DNA of 64,000 nt from Candidatus Cloacimonas acidaminovorans str. Evry (GTDB taxonomy: Bacteria > Cloacimonadota > Cloacimonadia > Cloacimonadales > Cloacimonadaceae): NCBI RefSeq assembly GCF_000146065.2, contig NC_020449.1:434001-498000 (forward strand). The letters run 5' to 3'. The position numbers and the translations under genes were made by a program. Below, piece by piece: positions 16,644-25,444 of the stretch (position 1 is its first letter; the number at the start of each line of letters is the position of its first letter). Below the pieces are notes generated by a model. The model saw only the letters and a program-made list of their open reading frames with translations, was not told where the DNA came from and made no database searches.

Positions 16644-17477
16644 ATGAGCAGTTATAAAGATACCTCTGCCTGGCTGAAAACCAAATTACCTAAACAACCA
16701 CAAATTGCAGTTATTTTAGGAACGGGATTAAGTAATATGGCAGAAGTATTTCCGCTACTTTATTCTATACCTTATAATCAAATACCCGGTTTTGTTCAAA
16801 GCACGGCTCCTACGCATAAAGGAAATTTGCTGTTATGTGAAGTTGAGGGAATTCCTGTTATTTTTTTACAGGGACGCTTTCATTATTATGAGGGCTATTC
16901 AATGCAGGAAGTTGTTTTCCCAGTAAGGGTTTTATCGGCATTAGGAATAAAGGTTTTAATTGTTACTAACGCTTCCGGAAGTTTAAGAAAAGAACTGGAA
17001 CCAGGAACTATTGTCCAACTGCAGGATCATATTAACTTTATGGGCACTAATCCCTTAATAGGAATGAATGATGATGATTTGGGTGAAAGATTTCCCTCTA
17101 TGAATAAGGTATATGATCCGGAACTTTGTTTGTTGGCAGATAAAGTAGCTTTTGATTTGGGCATTAAAACAGCTAAAGGTGTTTATATAGCAGTTACAGG
17201 ACCTTCGTTGGAAACAAAAGCTGAATGTTCTGCTTTTGCTTCTTGGGGTGCAGACCTTGTTGGAATGTCTACAGTTCCGGAAGTTATAACAGCACGCCAT
17301 TCAGGGCTTAAAGTTCTTGCCTATTCAATTGTGACTAACTATAGTAATCTGTTTCATAATTTGGCACATAGTCAAGAAGAAATTCAAAGAATTGCCAATA
17401 TATCAGGAAAGCAGCTACAAAAGCTAATAGCAGAATTGATTTTAAGGTTAACAAGGACTTTTTCATTGACATCATAA
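16644..17477 (+). CDS. punA: Purine nucleoside phosphorylase (PNP-I, trimeric type)
   Basis: The 277-residue protein has the PNP family blocks VILGTGLSNMAEVFP (phosphate site), STAPTHKGNLLLCE, FLQGRFHYYEGYSMQEV, VTNASGSLRKELEPG and VTGPSLETKAECSAFASWG with the Glu that binds the purine. It cleaves (deoxy)inosine or guanosine with phosphate to the base and (deoxy)ribose-1-phosphate. Together with tdk nearby and a guanine-deaminase-like gene at 54 kb it suggests active nucleoside salvage. Its ATG follows the divIVA stop directly. The C-terminal coding end may contain a promoter for the next gene. Confidence 0.92.
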   Translation: MSSYKDTSAWLKTKLPKQPQIAVILGTGLSNMAEVFPLLYSIPYNQIPGFVQSTAPTHKGNLLLCEVEGIPVIFLQGRFHYYEGYSMQEVVFPVRVLSALGIKVLIVTNASGSLRKELEPGTIVQLQDHINFMGTNPLIGMNDDDLGERFPSMNKVYDPELCLLADKVAFDLGIKTAKGVYIAVTGPSLETKAECSAFASWGADLVGMSTVPEVITARHSGLKVLAYSIVTNYSNLFHNLAHSQEEIQRIANISGKQLQKLIAELILRLTRTFSLTS

Positions 17478-17490
17478 TTGGTATTATAAT
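17466..17490 (+). promoter_or_regulatory. Candidate promoter overlapping the punA 3' end
   Basis: TTGACA at 17466-17471 and a perfect TATAAT at 17485-17490 are separated by 13 nt, which is shorter than the usual 16-18. The -10 alone is strong and lies 48 nt before the DksA-like start. It may drive the DksA-like/lspA genes separately. Confidence 0.35.
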
Positions 17491-17537
17491 GTTTGGATAA
17501 TTTGATTTTTAAAAGAGCAAAACCGAAGGAGAATAAA

Positions 17538-17939
17538 ATGGCAACAAAGAAGTTACCGCCTGAAAAACTGAAACACTACGAAGAAGTTATTCGGGCTGAA
17601 TTAGAGGAAAGTATTGCTTATATTGAAAGCATCAATAAAGAACAAAGTTTAGGTGCTCGTGAAAGTAGCGGTGATCTTTCCAGCTATGCTTTTCATCAAG
17701 CAGATCAAGGTTCGGATACTAATCTTATGGAACAGTCGGTTATGATGCTGGAAAGCGAGAGAGAAAAAATTCGTCAGCTGAATGAAGCACTGCAAAGAAT
17801 AAGTGATGGAACCTACGGTATTTGTGAATTTTGCGGTGAATTTATTCAGGAAAACCGTTTGGAAATTATTCCTTATGCCACCTGCTGTGTTGCCTGTAAA
17901 GAGAAAAACGAAGACAAAAAAAGGCGGCAAAAGCGTTGA
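17538..17939 (+). CDS. DksA/TraR-family zinc-finger protein
   Basis: The 133-residue protein starts at ATG 17538 behind GAAGGAG; an upstream in-frame start lacks an RBS. It has a coiled-coil N-terminal part (about 12-85), then a DksA-type segment ALQRISDGTYGICEFCGEF and a second pair CCVAC, giving a C4 zinc finger (near residues 97-120). DksA-like proteins enter the RNA polymerase secondary channel or act as related general stress regulators. The DXXDXA tip motif of E. coli DksA is not clear, so it fits the TraR/YteA-like group better. It overlaps lspA by 4 nt, a common pairing. Confidence 0.85.
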   Translation: MATKKLPPEKLKHYEEVIRAELEESIAYIESINKEQSLGARESSGDLSSYAFHQADQGSDTNLMEQSVMMLESEREKIRQLNEALQRISDGTYGICEFCGEFIQENRLEIIPYATCCVACKEKNEDKKRRQKR

Positions 17940-18502
17940 AACAACCTCGTACACAGTTAAAAACGGCTCCAGCTTATTTTATTATGCTGCTGATTTTAGT
18001 TTTGGATCAATTAACCAAAACCTTGGTGCGAGTAAATATGGAAATGTATGAACGCATTCCTTTGTTGCAAAATTTATTTGGTGATACCTTTATTTTAATT
18101 AGAGTGCAAAATAGCGGTGCTGCCTTTTCTTTTGGTTTTGGTAGTGACTTAGTTAACCGTATTATTTTTATCTGTGTAACGGTTCTGGTAGTAGGCATTA
18201 TTATTTATTTATTACATTATGCTCAACACAAGATTCAAGTTATCGCTTTTGGTTTGATTTTGGGTGGAGCTTTGGGAAATTTGATAGACCGGGTTTTATT
18301 TGGACCGGTAACGGACTTTTTTTCTATGGATTTTCCCGATTTTATTATGGAACGTTTTCCCGTGTTTAACATAGCTGATAGTTCAATCTTTATCGGGGTG
18401 GTTTTGATGATCATTGATATGCTGTTTATCAAAGATAAGCCAAGCCCTCTTCCCGAAACAGGGGAACATATAGAAATCAGTGAAATTAATAAGGAGCTAT
18501 AA
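17936..18502 (+). CDS. lspA: Lipoprotein signal peptidase (signal peptidase II)
   Basis: The 188-residue protein starts at TTG 17936, overlapping the upstream stop. Four membrane helices carry the family motifs LILVLDQLTKTLV, VQNSGAAFSFGF, GGALGNLIDRV and VFNIADSSIFIGV; the two catalytic aspartates are in NLIDR and NIADS. The enzyme cleaves signal peptides of lipid-modified prolipoproteins at the inner membrane. Several lipoproteins in this window (14371, 48824) are likely substrates. The C-terminal tail of about 25 residues beyond the last helix is charged. The next gene starts at the base after its stop. Confidence 0.94.
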   Translation: MKQPRTQLKTAPAYFIMLLILVLDQLTKTLVRVNMEMYERIPLLQNLFGDTFILIRVQNSGAAFSFGFGSDLVNRIIFICVTVLVVGIIIYLLHYAQHKIQVIAFGLILGGALGNLIDRVLFGPVTDFFSMDFPDFIMERFPVFNIADSSIFIGVVLMIIDMLFIKDKPSPLPETGEHIEISEINKEL

Positions 18503-19936
18503 ATGAAGAATTATATTCTTACCTTTCTGGCAATTTTCCTGGTGGCAGGAATATCTGCTCAAACAGTTCTTTCTTGTCACGACATTCAATATACTACCGA
18601 TCCTACAGGTAATTCGCCTTATTATACCCAAACAGTTACTGTTCAAGGAATCGTAACTCATATTATACCTAATTCTGCATTTTATATTGCAGATGCGGAA
18701 GGGGGTGAATGGAGCGGACTTTATGTTTATCATAGAAACACCAGTAATGTTGTAAGCATAGGTGATCTGGTAAAGCTTACCGGAACGGTTGATGAATATT
18801 TTAATTTAACCGAATTTACCAATGTAAGTGCTTATGAAATAATATCTCAAGGTAATCCTTTGCCTCCTTTCTTAGAATTGTCTACAGCAGATATGCCTTC
18901 CGGAACTAATCATCCTGAAAATGAGAAGTATGAAGGAGTGCTGGTCAGATTTCAGGATGTAACAATTAAGTCCACTCCCGATAGCTATGGCCAATTTTTG
19001 ATAACAGATACGAGTAATGTTTGGGCTATGGTAGATAATGGATTATATGCTATTCCAGCAAGTTCAATTATTGTAGGTGAGAGTTGGTATATTATTCAGG
19101 GGATTGTAGATTTTCACAGCAGTGCAGGTTTTAAACTAAATCCGCGTAATGCCAGTGATATGATTAAGCAGGATACTATAGAGAATTCCATTATAAAAAT
19201 AGTAAGAACCGATCCTACAACTGAGCCTACCCTTAATTCTGATGTTTCTATGAATTTAATTAGCACCAAGATTAAGTCCGATTGGGGAGTGATGAGCTAT
19301 TCGGTTACTTTCAAAGTTAATCCTACTAAGCTTATTTTTTCGGGGTTGGATATTGACAGCACTTTAACCCATGAAATGCCTGAGTTTCATATTAGTGCTG
19401 CTGGAGATACAATCAGCTGGACTTATTTTTCTCAGGACGGGATTATTTATCCTGATAATGATGCTCTTTTAATTAAAATTCTGGTTAGACCTCTTGTTTA
19501 TGGAGAAAACATAATTGACCTTGTCTCCTTTAAATATAATGAGACAGAAGTTAATAACCTGATTGATGGCTCTGTAATTGTTAAAGTACCGAAGAAAATT
19601 GCCTATCTGAATATTGGTAAACAAGGGGACAAGAAAAATATCTTCAATCCGGAAATGGGGGAAGAAATTATTATCAGCTACGGAACCTGTACCGGTTATC
19701 TTTCCAAAGCAGTTATAAGAATTTATGATGCTCAAGGTCGTTTGGTTTATACACCTGTGCATACAAATATAACTTCTGCCACAGGTATTCAGGAATTTAA
19801 ATGGAATGGACGCGATGCCAATTTGAAATTAGTGCCTCCGGGTTTGTATTATTGTCATTTGGAAGTTACCGATCGGAGTAGCGGGGGAAAAGATAATACA
19901 GTTCAGCCCATTGTAATTAAAAGTGCTTTGAAGTGA
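18503..19936 (+). CDS. Secreted protein with OB-fold, cohesin-like and FlgD Ig domains
   Basis: The 477-residue protein has a signal peptide (about 1-19), an OB-fold region (about 30-215, TVQGIVTHIIPNSAFYIAD) resembling DUF5689 or nuclease-associated OB domains, a cohesin-like domain (about 232-360, YSVTFKVNPTKLIFSGLDID), and a FlgD-type Ig domain (about 385-477, IRIYDAQGRLVYTP and VPPGLYYCHLEV). No nuclease domain is present. It is exported; the FlgD-like C-terminus may help surface attachment. The following gene encodes a PorV-like barrel only 8 nt away. The function is unknown. Confidence 0.75.
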   Translation: MKNYILTFLAIFLVAGISAQTVLSCHDIQYTTDPTGNSPYYTQTVTVQGIVTHIIPNSAFYIADAEGGEWSGLYVYHRNTSNVVSIGDLVKLTGTVDEYFNLTEFTNVSAYEIISQGNPLPPFLELSTADMPSGTNHPENEKYEGVLVRFQDVTIKSTPDSYGQFLITDTSNVWAMVDNGLYAIPASSIIVGESWYIIQGIVDFHSSAGFKLNPRNASDMIKQDTIENSIIKIVRTDPTTEPTLNSDVSMNLISTKIKSDWGVMSYSVTFKVNPTKLIFSGLDIDSTLTHEMPEFHISAAGDTISWTYFSQDGIIYPDNDALLIKILVRPLVYGENIIDLVSFKYNETEVNNLIDGSVIVKVPKKIAYLNIGKQGDKKNIFNPEMGEEIIISYGTCTGYLSKAVIRIYDAQGRLVYTPVHTNITSATGIQEFKWNGRDANLKLVPPGLYYCHLEVTDRSSGGKDNTVQPIVIKSALK

Positions 19937-19944
19937 GGTTTATA

Positions 19945-20790
19945 ATGAAAAAATTATTGTTTGTCTGCCTGCTTATAATCCCATCCGTATTACTTTTAGC
20001 TGTGTTTGATGACTATCAACCATCTGCTATAGCAAGAGGAATGGGTGGTGCCTATACAGCTGTTTCTAAAGATGCCAATGCCATATTTTTCAATCCTGCC
20101 GGGCTGATTAATACTACTTTTAGCGCTAAACTTAGCTTTTCCCAGCTTTACAATCAGGATTTCAGTGAGTTGAAGACAGTTGCTTTGGGCTATAAACTTC
20201 CTAAAAATCTGGGAACGGTTGCTATTGGTGCAAGAGCAATGGATGTGGATTTTGAAGATGTTAACCTGATGAGTGAGCAGGTGTATAGTTTGGCACATAG
20301 TTTCATTTTACTGGAGGATATCCATTCCCGAATTTCTTTCGGTTATACAGGAAATTTGTACCTCTTAAGTATGGATGGTGAAGATGACGATACTGCCTTG
20401 GGAATAGACCTGGGAGCTTTAGCTGTTTTGCATTCCAGAACCCATATTGCCTTTGCCGTTACCAATATTAATAAAGCCACAATGGGTGATGAAAATCAAA
20501 TAGACCTGCCCAGTAAACTGGCTTTAGGAATTGCTTATATTCCTTATGAGAAAGTTACTACCTCTATAGAAGTGAAAAAGGACTTTGCCAAAGAAACGGA
20601 ATTTATGGGTGGAGTGGAAGCTCATTTATTAGAACCCTTGGCAATTCGTTTCGGTGTCCATCAAAATCCCGCTACCTATAATGCCGGCTTAAGCATCTAT
20701 ATCCAGAATTTGGAAGTGGATTATTCCTTTACCTATCATAGTGTTTTGCCCGGAACACATTATTTTTCTTTGGGCTATAAATTCAAATGA
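19945..20790 (+). CDS. PorV/UPF0164-like outer-membrane barrel
   Basis: The 281-residue protein starts at ATG 19945 after GAGG; an in-frame GTG at 19933 overlaps the previous stop. A signal peptide (about 1-19) is followed by the PorV/PorQ entry motif AIARGMGGAYTAVSKDANAI and FFNPAGLI, then beta-strand repeats ending with aromatic YSFTYHSVLPGTHYFSLGYKF. Proteins of this family are FadL-like barrels; PorV shuttles or anchors type IX cargo, while UPF0164 members are of unknown role. The strand pattern ends in a C-terminal Phe-Lys. Its operon partner upstream is a secreted protein. Confidence 0.78.
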   Translation: MKKLLFVCLLIIPSVLLLAVFDDYQPSAIARGMGGAYTAVSKDANAIFFNPAGLINTTFSAKLSFSQLYNQDFSELKTVALGYKLPKNLGTVAIGARAMDVDFEDVNLMSEQVYSLAHSFILLEDIHSRISFGYTGNLYLLSMDGEDDDTALGIDLGALAVLHSRTHIAFAVTNINKATMGDENQIDLPSKLALGIAYIPYEKVTTSIEVKKDFAKETEFMGGVEAHLLEPLAIRFGVHQNPATYNAGLSIYIQNLEVDYSFTYHSVLPGTHYFSLGYKFK

Positions 20791-20798
20791 GGGTGAGT

Positions 20799-21071
20799 AT
20801 GAAATTCAAGAAATTAATTCCTACCTTTATCCCCTTTGCTTATGAATTGATCCATATTTATAAGCGAAATGCCAAACACGATCAAAATATCAGAAAAAAA
20901 GATCGGACAGCTGAAAAAATTGGTTCCCTGGAACATTTAATGGTTCGTCTGGAAAAAAAGGTTCAGCAAAACCGGGAAGTATACATCAAAAGCTTTAACA
21001 AAATAAGAATTTGGCTGGCAATCAATTCCATACTCCTGATAGCTATCCTCGTAAAACTGTTTATAGGATAG
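20799..21071 (+). CDS. Small membrane-anchored hypothetical protein
   Basis: The 90-residue basic protein has a helical, probably coiled-coil middle (about 22-65, GSLEHLMVRLEKKVQQNREV) and one C-terminal membrane helix (about 70-88). An upstream ATG at 20787 overlaps the barrel stop, but ATG 20799 has the better RBS (GAGGGTGAG). This is a tail-anchored arrangement. I recognise no family. It closes the run of genes that begins with tdk. Confidence 0.6.
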   Translation: MKFKKLIPTFIPFAYELIHIYKRNAKHDQNIRKKDRTAEKIGSLEHLMVRLEKKVQQNREVYIKSFNKIRIWLAINSILLIAILVKLFIG

Positions 21072-21231
21072 AACAAAAAATGAAGAATGATGAATGAAAA
21101 GCAGCGGAAAGCTATAAATAACTCTCTATGATTTAGACAATTACAGGGTTTTTAGGAGATAAAAAATTTCCCGATTTCACGGGGCATTATTGGAATTGCC
21201 TAATTGCTTGCTACATAGTCAATTCTCTAAC

Positions 21232-21300
21232 GACCAAGTAACACTTCCCTAACACTGCAGTAGTTTCGTTACGGAGTTGTTACTTAAATGTTACCTGGTC
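21232..21300. repeat. 69-bp imperfect palindrome (GTAAC-rich)
   Basis: The ends GACCAAGTAACA and TGTTACCTGGTC are inverted with one mismatch, and the centre contains CTGCAG. A related sequence with the same AAGTAAC, CTGCAG and GTTACGGAGTYGTTACTTAA words lies at 53528-53610. Its length equals that of the GCAATGGG palindromes at 34731 and 63621. Confidence 0.6.
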
Positions 21301-21555
21301 ATAACAGGTTAAAGCAAGAAATAAGCATTGGAAGAGAAATATTTGGTAAATTGCCGATTATGCTTATAATTTCTTCAGGAGAAAAGAAAAGAACTTGGTC
21401 TTTTTGCGGAAATAGATGTAATAACCAATACCGAGAGAGAGAAAAAAGAAATGCTAATCCCGGCTTCGTGTTTTGTTCTATTTTAGGCAAAATATGAGGT
21501 ATAAAGTACTACTTAAATACTATAAAACGGAGTGAGGTTCTTTTGCAAGAATAAG

Positions 21556-21583
21556 TTGACAGATTAATAAGAGAAAATTTTAT
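21556..21583 (+). promoter_or_regulatory. Candidate tRNA promoter
   Basis: TTGACA (21556-21561), a 16-nt spacer and TTTTAT (four of six matches to the -10 consensus) precede the tRNA gene by about 12 nt, a suitable distance for a tRNA transcript. Confidence 0.5.
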
Positions 21584-21594
21584 GACATTAATGT

Positions 21595-21671
21595 GCGCCC
21601 TTAGCTCAATTGGATAGAGCATCTGACTACGGATCAGAAGGTTGGGGGTTCGACTCCCTTAGGGCGTGCCA
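21595..21671 (+). tRNA. tRNA-Arg (anticodon ACG)
   Basis: The 77-nt gene folds as a cloverleaf: acceptor GCGCCCT pairs with AGGGCGT (one G-U at the end), the anticodon stem is TCTGA/TCAGA with loop CTACGGA giving anticodon ACG, and the T arm contains GGTTCGACTCC with stem GGGGG/CTCCC partly paired. The D loop has TTGGATAGA. The 3' CCA is encoded. It reads CGN arginine codons after A34-to-inosine editing. A strong terminator follows. Confidence 0.97.
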
Positions 21672-21681
21672 CTTTTTTCTT

Positions 21682-21705
21682 GCCAGCAGTTGCTGGCTTT
21701 TTTTT
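21682..21705 (+). terminator. Rho-independent terminator of tRNA-Arg
   Basis: GCCAGC-AGTT-GCTGGC (21682-21697) is a perfect GC-rich hairpin followed by eight T residues. It lies 10 nt after the tRNA CCA and only 12 nt before the ABC transporter start, so the transporter needs readthrough or a promoter overlapping the tRNA. Confidence 0.9.
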
Positions 21706-21716
21706 GTGGATTAATT

Positions 21717-23633
21717 ATGGCAATGAAACGAAAAATCAAGAACAGATGGAATAATATTATCCTGATTTTCAGGATGATGTTGCGGTATTGGCATTATATG
21801 CTTGCTGGTTTCATAAGTATGTTGCTTTTTGCTCTTTTTAATGGAGTGAGCGTAACTTTAGTTATTCCCCTGTTTGATTATGTGTTCAAGCCAAATAAAA
21901 TCAATTTGTTATACACCGATTTCAGCAGTTTTCTTGTAGCTTTAGGAGAGATGCTAAAACAGCATATTAGTTCTTCCGGCGGTTTTTTCCCGGCAATTCA
22001 AAATTATAGTGCCTTATGGGAAGATGCTAAAGTCCTAATGCTGCAAACGGATTCCCTTTCTTTATTGTATTTATTATGTATAGCGGTTTTTTTAGTTATC
22101 CTTTTCAAGAATGTCTTTTATCTCTTACACAAGATATTTTTCAATTCCGTAAGAGGAAGAACGATTCGCGATATACGCAATTATATGTTTTCCCGTTACT
22201 TAAATCAGTCCTTAACTTTTTTCAGTCGTCACCGTATTGGGGATGCTATTGTCCGAATGGTAGGTGATGTAGAAATTGTCAGTGAACAGCTAATCAATTC
22301 CTTTGTGAATGTAATTCGGGAAGTGATAACGGTACTTGTTTTTGCCCGAATTGCGTATTTATTGAATCCTGTTTTACTTCTATACAGCATTGTTATTTTA
22401 CCGGTATTTTCTTTAACGATAGGTTTTTTAGGCAAAAAGATAAAAAAATATTCCAAACGCATTCAGGAACAGCTTTCCAATCTCTTCTCTAATGTAGAAG
22501 AAGTGCTGAATAGTATGAAAATTGTGCAGGCATTCAGACACGAACAATATGAGAAAAAGAATTTTGAAGCAATCAACAATAAACATTATCATATGTGGTT
22601 TAAGGCACAATATTACGGAACTTTGAGCACTCCCATTTCGGAATTAAATACTGCAATTACCGGCATAATAGTAATCATTATTGGTGGGAAAATGATTCTT
22701 ACCCCGGGCAGCAGTTTTTCTTTGGGTGATTTTACAGCTTTCCTTTTTGCTTTGTTTTCTATGCTGCATCCGCTAAAAGTGATTACTCAGGTCTATACTG
22801 ATATTAGGAAAGCTCTTGTTTCGCTGGATAGAATTGGCTTGGTACTAAATCAGGAATCCCGCATTCAAGATAAACCTGATGCCATTACCAAAGAGACCTT
22901 TGATCGCGAAATAACTTTTGAAAATGTAACTTTTGGCTATAAAGAAACCAAACCGGTGCTCAAGAATTTTAGCTTAACGATTCCTAAAGGAAGTAAAGTT
23001 GCTTTTGTCGGTGCCAGTGGTGGTGGAAAAACAACCATTGCCAACCTAATGAATCGCCTTTATGATGTTACTTACGGAGCCATTAAAATAGATGGAATAG
23101 ATATAAGAGATATTAAATTGGATAACTTACGCAAGTTCTTCGGTGTTGTAACTCAGGATTCCATTCTCTTTTCCAAATCCATCAAGGAAAATATTGCTTA
23201 CGGAAGCCAGGACGAGGTTAGCGACGAACAAATCATTAAAGCCGCCCAAATTGCTAATGCGGAAGAATTTATCAATGAAATGCCGAATAAATATGATGAA
23301 GTTCTCGGCAGCAAAGGTTCTGACCTTTCCGGAGGACAAAAACAACGACTTTGCATCGCGCGTGCCATTGTTGGAGACCCTCCTATTTTAATTTTTGATG
23401 AGGCAACTTCTGCACTTGATACGGATTCCGAACAGAAAGTGCAAATGGCAATTGATAAGGCAACTCAAAACAGAACCGTTATCCTAATTGCTCATCGCCT
23501 TTCTACAATTCTTAAGGCGGATAAAATTGTTGTTTTGGAAAAGGGGAAAATTGTAGGTATGGGCACACATCAGGAATTAATGCAAAATTGTCCTCGCTAT
23601 CAGCATCTCTATAATTTACAACAGGGTAAGTAA
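21717..23633 (+). CDS. MsbA-like ABC exporter (lipid A/glycolipid flippase type)
   Basis: The 638-residue half-transporter has an N-terminal membrane domain of six helices (about 25-365) and a nucleotide-binding domain (about 390-630) with Walker A VGASGGGKTTIAN, Q-loop VTQDSILFSKSI, signature SDLSGGQKQRLCIARA, Walker B ILIFDEATSALDTDSE and switch IAHRLSTI. Such dimers flip lipid A-core or oligosaccharide lipids across the inner membrane. ATG 21717 is chosen; ATG 21723 is equally possible, and an earlier frame start lies inside the tRNA. A long loop between helices 1 and 2 (about 60-105) is unusual. It leads a run of glycosyltransferase genes. Confidence 0.9.
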   Translation: MAMKRKIKNRWNNIILIFRMMLRYWHYMLAGFISMLLFALFNGVSVTLVIPLFDYVFKPNKINLLYTDFSSFLVALGEMLKQHISSSGGFFPAIQNYSALWEDAKVLMLQTDSLSLLYLLCIAVFLVILFKNVFYLLHKIFFNSVRGRTIRDIRNYMFSRYLNQSLTFFSRHRIGDAIVRMVGDVEIVSEQLINSFVNVIREVITVLVFARIAYLLNPVLLLYSIVILPVFSLTIGFLGKKIKKYSKRIQEQLSNLFSNVEEVLNSMKIVQAFRHEQYEKKNFEAINNKHYHMWFKAQYYGTLSTPISELNTAITGIIVIIIGGKMILTPGSSFSLGDFTAFLFALFSMLHPLKVITQVYTDIRKALVSLDRIGLVLNQESRIQDKPDAITKETFDREITFENVTFGYKETKPVLKNFSLTIPKGSKVAFVGASGGGKTTIANLMNRLYDVTYGAIKIDGIDIRDIKLDNLRKFFGVVTQDSILFSKSIKENIAYGSQDEVSDEQIIKAAQIANAEEFINEMPNKYDEVLGSKGSDLSGGQKQRLCIARAIVGDPPILIFDEATSALDTDSEQKVQMAIDKATQNRTVILIAHRLSTILKADKIVVLEKGKIVGMGTHQELMQNCPRYQHLYNLQQGK

Positions 23634-23666
23634 GTTACAAAAAAGGCAGAAAGGGGAAAATCAATT

Positions 23667-24611
23667 ATGAAGATAAGTGGATTTTCATTTGTACGCAACG
23701 GAATAAAACTATACTATCCGGTAGTGGAGTCCATATTGAGCATTTTGCCTATTTGCGATGAATTCGTAATTGCAATAGGTAAGAGTGACCCGGATGATGA
23801 TACTAAAGAACGCATTTTGGCATTAAGGGAAACGAAAATAAAAATTATTGATACAGAATGGGACCCAAAATTGTGTAAAAGGGGAGTAATTAATGCCTGG
23901 CAAACTGACATTGCCAAAAATCAATGTCAAGGTGACTGGCTTTTCTATCTACAAGCGGATGAAGTCGTTCACGAAAAATATTTGCCCGTAATTAAGAAAC
24001 GCTGTGAAGAACTGTTAAACAGTAAAGAAGTGGAAGGTTTACTCTTTTACTATAAACATTTTTGGGGTGATTATTACCATTATCAAAATGGGCATGGCTG
24101 GTATCCTTTTGAAATAAGAATTATCCGTAACGACCCACATATTCATTCTTATCAGAGTGCTCAATCCTTTCGCTATTTTGAATATTATGATAATCCCAGG
24201 CAGGAAAAAGGTACCCGTAAGCTGAAAGTTGCTAAAGTTGATGCAGAAATTTATCACTACGGTTGGGTACGCCCTCCTCAATTAATGCAAAATAAACGCC
24301 GGGCTTTGGATTCTGTGCACTGGGGGAAAGAAAAAGCAGATACTTATTATAATAATGCACCTCAATATTTTGATTATGGACCTTTGTCGCTATTGGCAGT
24401 ATTTAACGGAACTCATCCTAAAGTTATGCAGGAAAGGATTTCCTGTTTTGACTGGCAGGATAAATTGCAACTTACAGGCAAACCCAATCCTTATCGTGAA
24501 CCACATAAGCACGAAACCTTTAAATACCGCTTTTTAACCTTTATAGAAAAACATTTTAATAGCGGTAAACAGATTGGCACTTTCAAAAACTATATTTTAT
24601 TGAAACGATGA
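23667..24611 (+). CDS. Glycosyltransferase, GT2-like
   Basis: The 314-residue protein has a GT-A Rossmann core with ISGFSFVRNGIKLYYPVVES at the N-terminus and the metal/nucleotide motif WLFYLQADEVVHEKY (a DxD-like QAD) near residue 96. The C-terminal half is rich in Tyr and His (HYHYGWVRPPQLM). It probably transfers a sugar to a lipid or surface glycan on the cytoplasmic face. The donor is unknown. It follows the ABC exporter by 33 nt and overlaps the next glycosyltransferase by 4 nt. Confidence 0.83.
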   Translation: MKISGFSFVRNGIKLYYPVVESILSILPICDEFVIAIGKSDPDDDTKERILALRETKIKIIDTEWDPKLCKRGVINAWQTDIAKNQCQGDWLFYLQADEVVHEKYLPVIKKRCEELLNSKEVEGLLFYYKHFWGDYYHYQNGHGWYPFEIRIIRNDPHIHSYQSAQSFRYFEYYDNPRQEKGTRKLKVAKVDAEIYHYGWVRPPQLMQNKRRALDSVHWGKEKADTYYNNAPQYFDYGPLSLLAVFNGTHPKVMQERISCFDWQDKLQLTGKPNPYREPHKHETFKYRFLTFIEKHFNSGKQIGTFKNYILLKR

Positions 24612-25444
24612 GTATAAGCTTAGTTATTCCTGTATTTAATTATTTGAACTTACTGGAAAAATGCCTGTTTTCTGTGTATAGACAAAGTGTGCAACCGGAT
24701 GAAATTATCCTTTCCGATGATGGTTCGGATGAAGATATTGTTGCTTTTTATAACGCTCAAAAAAGGAAAACCGCAATTCCGCTTATTTTAGTGAGACAGA
24801 AGCATCTTCAATTTCGCGCTGCCAGAGTAAGAAACAACGGTGTTTCCGTTAGTAAAGGCGATGTTTTGGTTTTTCTGGATCAGGATATTGTGATTCCGCA
24901 AGATTATTTAAAATGTATAATGGCAAATCTTAACCAGAGAAAGTTTTTAAGCGGCTATCCTGTGCGTTTAAGTAAAGAACAAAGCGATAAATTAACTTTT
25001 GAAATTATAGAACAGAATAACTGGGATGCAATTTTAACTGCAGAACAAAAGAGAAAAATACAAAAACAGTATAAAAAGGACTTTCTATCCTATTTGCTTT
25101 TTCGTTATCTACATCTTGGTGGACACGGGGCAAAATTGCGAGGAGGTGTATCTGCTATCTTTAAAAGTGATTTTGAATTAGTTAACGGATATGATGAAAA
25201 CTATATTGGTTGGGGGAATGAGGATGATGATTTGGGTAGACGCTTACAGGAATTAGGAAGAAGCGGTTTTAATTTTGTGTCTAACCAAATCCCTCTTCAC
25301 CTGTATCATACACATTATCACGATCAGGGTGAAAGAAAAAATGCCAATTATAGCGAACGCTGTAAAAAAAAGATTTCACATAGAAATTATAGGTGCCAAA
25401 AAGGATTAAGTTCTGTTCGTAATGATTTGGAGATATTAGAATGA
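24608..25444 (+). CDS. Glycosyltransferase family 2
   Basis: The 278-residue GT-A enzyme begins with SISLVIPVFNYLNLLEKCLF, carries DDGSDEDI for nucleotide binding and FLDQDIVIPQDY as the DxD-type metal site (near residue 97), and ends with a galactosyltransferase-like region GGVSAIFKSDFELVNGYDE and GWGNEDDDLGRRL (the ED acid pair). It resembles the polymerase modules of chondroitin-type synthases. It most likely adds a hexose or hexosamine in the glycan assembled by this cluster. It overlaps both neighbours by 4 nt. Confidence 0.88.
   Translation: MSISLVIPVFNYLNLLEKCLFSVYRQSVQPDEIILSDDGSDEDIVAFYNAQKRKTAIPLILVRQKHLQFRAARVRNNGVSVSKGDVLVFLDQDIVIPQDYLKCIMANLNQRKFLSGYPVRLSKEQSDKLTFEIIEQNNWDAILTAEQKRKIQKQYKKDFLSYLLFRYLHLGGHGAKLRGGVSAIFKSDFELVNGYDENYIGWGNEDDDLGRRLQELGRSGFNFVSNQIPLHLYHTHYHDQGERKNANYSERCKKKISHRNYRCQKGLSSVRNDLEILE

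Larger units (their letters stand above)
21072..21594. other. 523-nt gap before tRNA with palindromic repeat
   Basis: No gene is supported. It contains the GTAAC-rich imperfect palindrome at 21232-21300 and the promoter of the tRNA gene near its end. A 69-codon frame at 21288-21497 has a CGNR-like string but no RBS and is not accepted as a gene. Confidence 0.5.

Noticed and set aside
21288-21497. 69-codon frame with a CGNR-like string
   Set aside because: No RBS, overlaps the palindrome, composition unlike a real gene, and the surrounding CGNR-domain sequence is absent.
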